This document shows positions 13,867-15,423 of a stretch of DNA of 15,423 bases, piece by piece. How positions within the stretch are numbered: the stretch's first letter is position 1; each line of letters opens with the position of its first letter. The notes beneath the pieces were generated by a model that was given only the letters and a program-made list of their open reading frames with translations, had not been told where the DNA came from and did not search any database. Source of the DNA: JBDTRY01 sp039931435 (GTDB lineage: Bacteria > Acidobacteriota > Thermoanaerobaculia > Gp7-AA8); assembly GCA_039931435.1 (NCBI GenBank), contig JBDTRY010000073.1, forward strand, positions 1 to 15,423. The letters are read 5' to 3'. A program made the position numbers and the translations under genes.

Positions 13867-14891
13867 TGAGTTCGTTCCTTCTTCGGCAATGGAACAGCTC
13901 GGCGAGAGTTTTCGCCGGCGTTCTCGGCGCAGTGACCAACGGCCTGACCTCGTCACTGCCCGCTGCTGCCGCGGACAGGAACGTGGACATGCTCATCGGC
14001 GGCCAGGCCGTCATCGAAGGCGTGATGATGCGCTCGCTGACCGGATACTCCGTGGCCGTCCGCCAGCCGAACGGCGAGGTAGCCATCCGCAAGGAGAAGC
14101 TGACCTCGCTGGCGAAGAAGTATCCGCTCCTGAAAACCCCGGTCCTCCGGGGTTCGGTCGTTCTCATCCAGTCGCTCGTTCTCGGCATCCGCGCTCTAAA
14201 CTACTCCGCCAGCGTCTCCACGGCCGGGGAAGAAGGCGATGAGGAGATGTCCAGTTGGGCTGTGGCAGCGTCGATGGGCGTGGCCATGGTTCTCGGCGTG
14301 GGCCTGTTCATCCTCGCCCCGCTCGGCCTGACGAATCTGCTCCGGCACTACGTCATGCCCCAGATGAGCAACCTCACCTACAACGTCATCGACGGCGTCA
14401 TCCGCGCCGGCTTCTTCTTCGTGTACGTGTTCTCGATCTCCTTCATGGAAGATATCCGCCGGGTGTTTCAATACCACGGGGCCGAGCACAAGACGGTCTA
14501 CACGTTCGAAGCGAACGAGGATCTCACTGTCGAAAACGCCCGCGCCAAATCGACGCTGCATCCCCGCTGCGGAACGAGTTTTCTGCTCTTCGTCATGGCC
14601 ATCTCCATCGTGGTCTTTTCTTTCGTTCCCTCCACGGCACCCTTTGTGGTGAAGTTCGGAGCGCGGCTGGTGCTCGTGCCGCTCATCGCTGGGCTGGCTT
14701 ATGAAGTCATCCGCTTCTCGGCGCGCCACCTCACCAATCCCATCTGCCGGGCCCTCATCCAGCCGGGCTTGTGGCTGCAGAAGATCACCACCAAAGAACC
14801 GGACGACCGGCAATTGGAAGTGGCCGTCACGGCCCTTCGCGAAGCCCTCATGTACGACGTCATCGACGAGGCGCAGCCAGCCGTCGCTTAG
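13866..14891 (+). CDS. DUF1385 family membrane protein (YqhQ-like)
   Basis: The 341-residue product is a DUF1385 protein of unknown biochemical role. Family hallmarks are GGQAVIEGVMMR (45-56), QYHGAEHKTV (202-211) and HPRCGTSFL (232-240). The conserved His, Glu and Cys look able to bind a metal, but that is inference. Hydrophobic segments lie near 131-155, 174-195, 237-257 and 266-284. The start at 13866 overlaps the rpmE stop. It leaves about 41 residues before the first conserved motif, so ATG 13989, preceded by AGGA, may be the real start. Its place between rpmE and prfA is common in several phyla and suggests a link with translation or the envelope that has not been defined. Confidence 0.88.
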   Translation: MSSFLLRQWNSSARVFAGVLGAVTNGLTSSLPAAAADRNVDMLIGGQAVIEGVMMRSLTGYSVAVRQPNGEVAIRKEKLTSLAKKYPLLKTPVLRGSVVLIQSLVLGIRALNYSASVSTAGEEGDEEMSSWAVAASMGVAMVLGVGLFILAPLGLTNLLRHYVMPQMSNLTYNVIDGVIRAGFFFVYVFSISFMEDIRRVFQYHGAEHKTVYTFEANEDLTVENARAKSTLHPRCGTSFLLFVMAISIVVFSFVPSTAPFVVKFGARLVLVPLIAGLAYEVIRFSARHLTNPICRALIQPGLWLQKITTKEPDDRQLEVAVTALREALMYDVIDEAQPAVA

Positions 14892-14912
14892 CTGCTCTTG
14901 CTGCAACGAAAC

Positions 14913-14948
14913 GGGGAAGGCGTCGTCAGACGTCTTCCCCTTTGTTTT
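14913..14948 (+). terminator. Intrinsic terminator after DUF1385
   Basis: Bases 14913-14924 pair with 14929-14940 over 12 bp (one G-T pair) around the loop GTCA, directly followed by TTTGTTTT. This is a standard rho-independent terminator, 21 bases after the DUF1385 stop and 29 before the prfA start. It implies that prfA needs its own promoter or read-through. Confidence 0.88.
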
Positions 14949-14977
14949 GACCCCAGCAGTGCCTGTCGGGAAGAGCA

Positions 14978-15423
14978 ATGGACGAAAAACTTCAGCAGAT
15001 CGAAAACAGGTTCGAGGAGCTTCAGGAGAAGATCTCCGACCCGGGTATTGTCTCCGACCTTGCTAACTACAGGGCCACGATGAAAGCCGTCTCCGATATT
15101 CAGGAAGTCGTGGAGAAATATCGTGAGCTGAAGATCGTCCGCAAGCGGCTCGCCGAAACCCGGGAGATGCTGACCTCGCTCAAAGGCGACGATGAGCTGC
15201 GCGAGCTGGCCGAGCTGGATCTGGCCGAACTCCAGGAGCAGGAGCCGGAACTCCTCGACCAGTTGCGCCTCCTCCTGCAGCCGAAGGATCCCAACGATGA
15301 CCGCAACGTCTTCGTGGAGATTCGCGCCGGCACCGGCGGCGATGAGGCCTCGCTCTTCGCCTCGGAAGTCATGCGCATGTACGTGCGCTACGCGGAACTG
15401 AAGCGGTGGAAGGTCGACGTCAC
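14978..15423 (+). CDS. prfA: Peptide chain release factor 1, N-terminal part (partial)
   Basis: The gene starts at ATG 14978, after GGGAAG, and runs off the window after 148 codons. Release factor 1 reads UAA and UAG in the ribosomal A site and triggers peptide release. Visible parts are the helical domain 1 (MDEKLQQIENRFEELQEKI, with coiled-coil character) and PKDPNDDRNVFVEIRAGTGGDEASLF, the conserved entry to domain 2. The PxT codon-reading motif and the GGQ catalytic loop lie beyond the window. RF1 is preferred over RF2 from the N-terminal sequence, the short 14-residue approach to the coiled coil, and the rpmE-DUF1385-prfA order. Confidence 0.95.
   Translation, partial: MDEKLQQIENRFEELQEKISDPGIVSDLANYRATMKAVSDIQEVVEKYRELKIVRKRLAETREMLTSLKGDDELRELAELDLAELQEQEPELLDQLRLLLQPKDPNDDRNVFVEIRAGTGGDEASLFASEVMRMYVRYAELKRWKVDV

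Overview
The window is a phosphate supercluster from a GC-rich, apparently Gram-negative-type bacterium, followed by a toxin-antitoxin pair and the start of a conserved translation block. The phylum cannot be fixed from sequence alone. The complete PhoR-PhoB pathway, the polyphosphate genes and the rpmE (zinc-type L31)-DUF1385-prfA order would fit Acidobacteriota or a related deep lineage; this is a weak inference. There are no rRNA or tRNA genes, CRISPR arrays or insertion sequences, and no stretch over 300 bases lacks a gene.

Region 1 (1-4245, + strand) holds the 3' end of pstS, then pstC, pstA, a Ppx/GppA polyphosphatase and a SixA-type histidine phosphatase. The genes are tightly packed: pstC/pstA overlap by 4 bases and ppx/sixA by 23. 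A long hairpin fills the short gap between pstS and pstC.

Region 2 (4274-7089, - strand) is a two-gene operon: polyphosphate kinase ppk1 and, overlapping its stop codon, a small unnamed protein with a very lysine-rich tail. It converges on sixA and diverges from pstB.

Region 3 (7319-11017, + strand) is pstB-phoU-phoB-phoR. The ppk/pstB divergent gap carries 11-base-spaced TTACA direct repeats that look like a Pho box, with a plausible promoter just behind them. The Pst transporter is therefore split, with polyphosphate genes between its permeases and its ATPase.

Region 4 (11144-12769, + strand) is a DUF47 PhoU-like accessory protein plus a PiT phosphate permease, with its own probable extended -10 promoter. 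Region 5 (12827-13479, - strand) is a vapBC pair whose promoter predicts a leaderless vapB message. Region 6 (13639-15423, + strand) is rpmE, a DUF1385 membrane protein, an intrinsic terminator and the 5' part of prfA.

Together the first four regions cover high-affinity uptake (Pst), low-affinity uptake (PiT/DUF47), sensing and control (PhoU, PhoR, PhoB), and storage and release as polyphosphate (Ppk, Ppx). The least known piece is the lysine-rich protein coupled to ppk. I infer it may bind polyphosphate.
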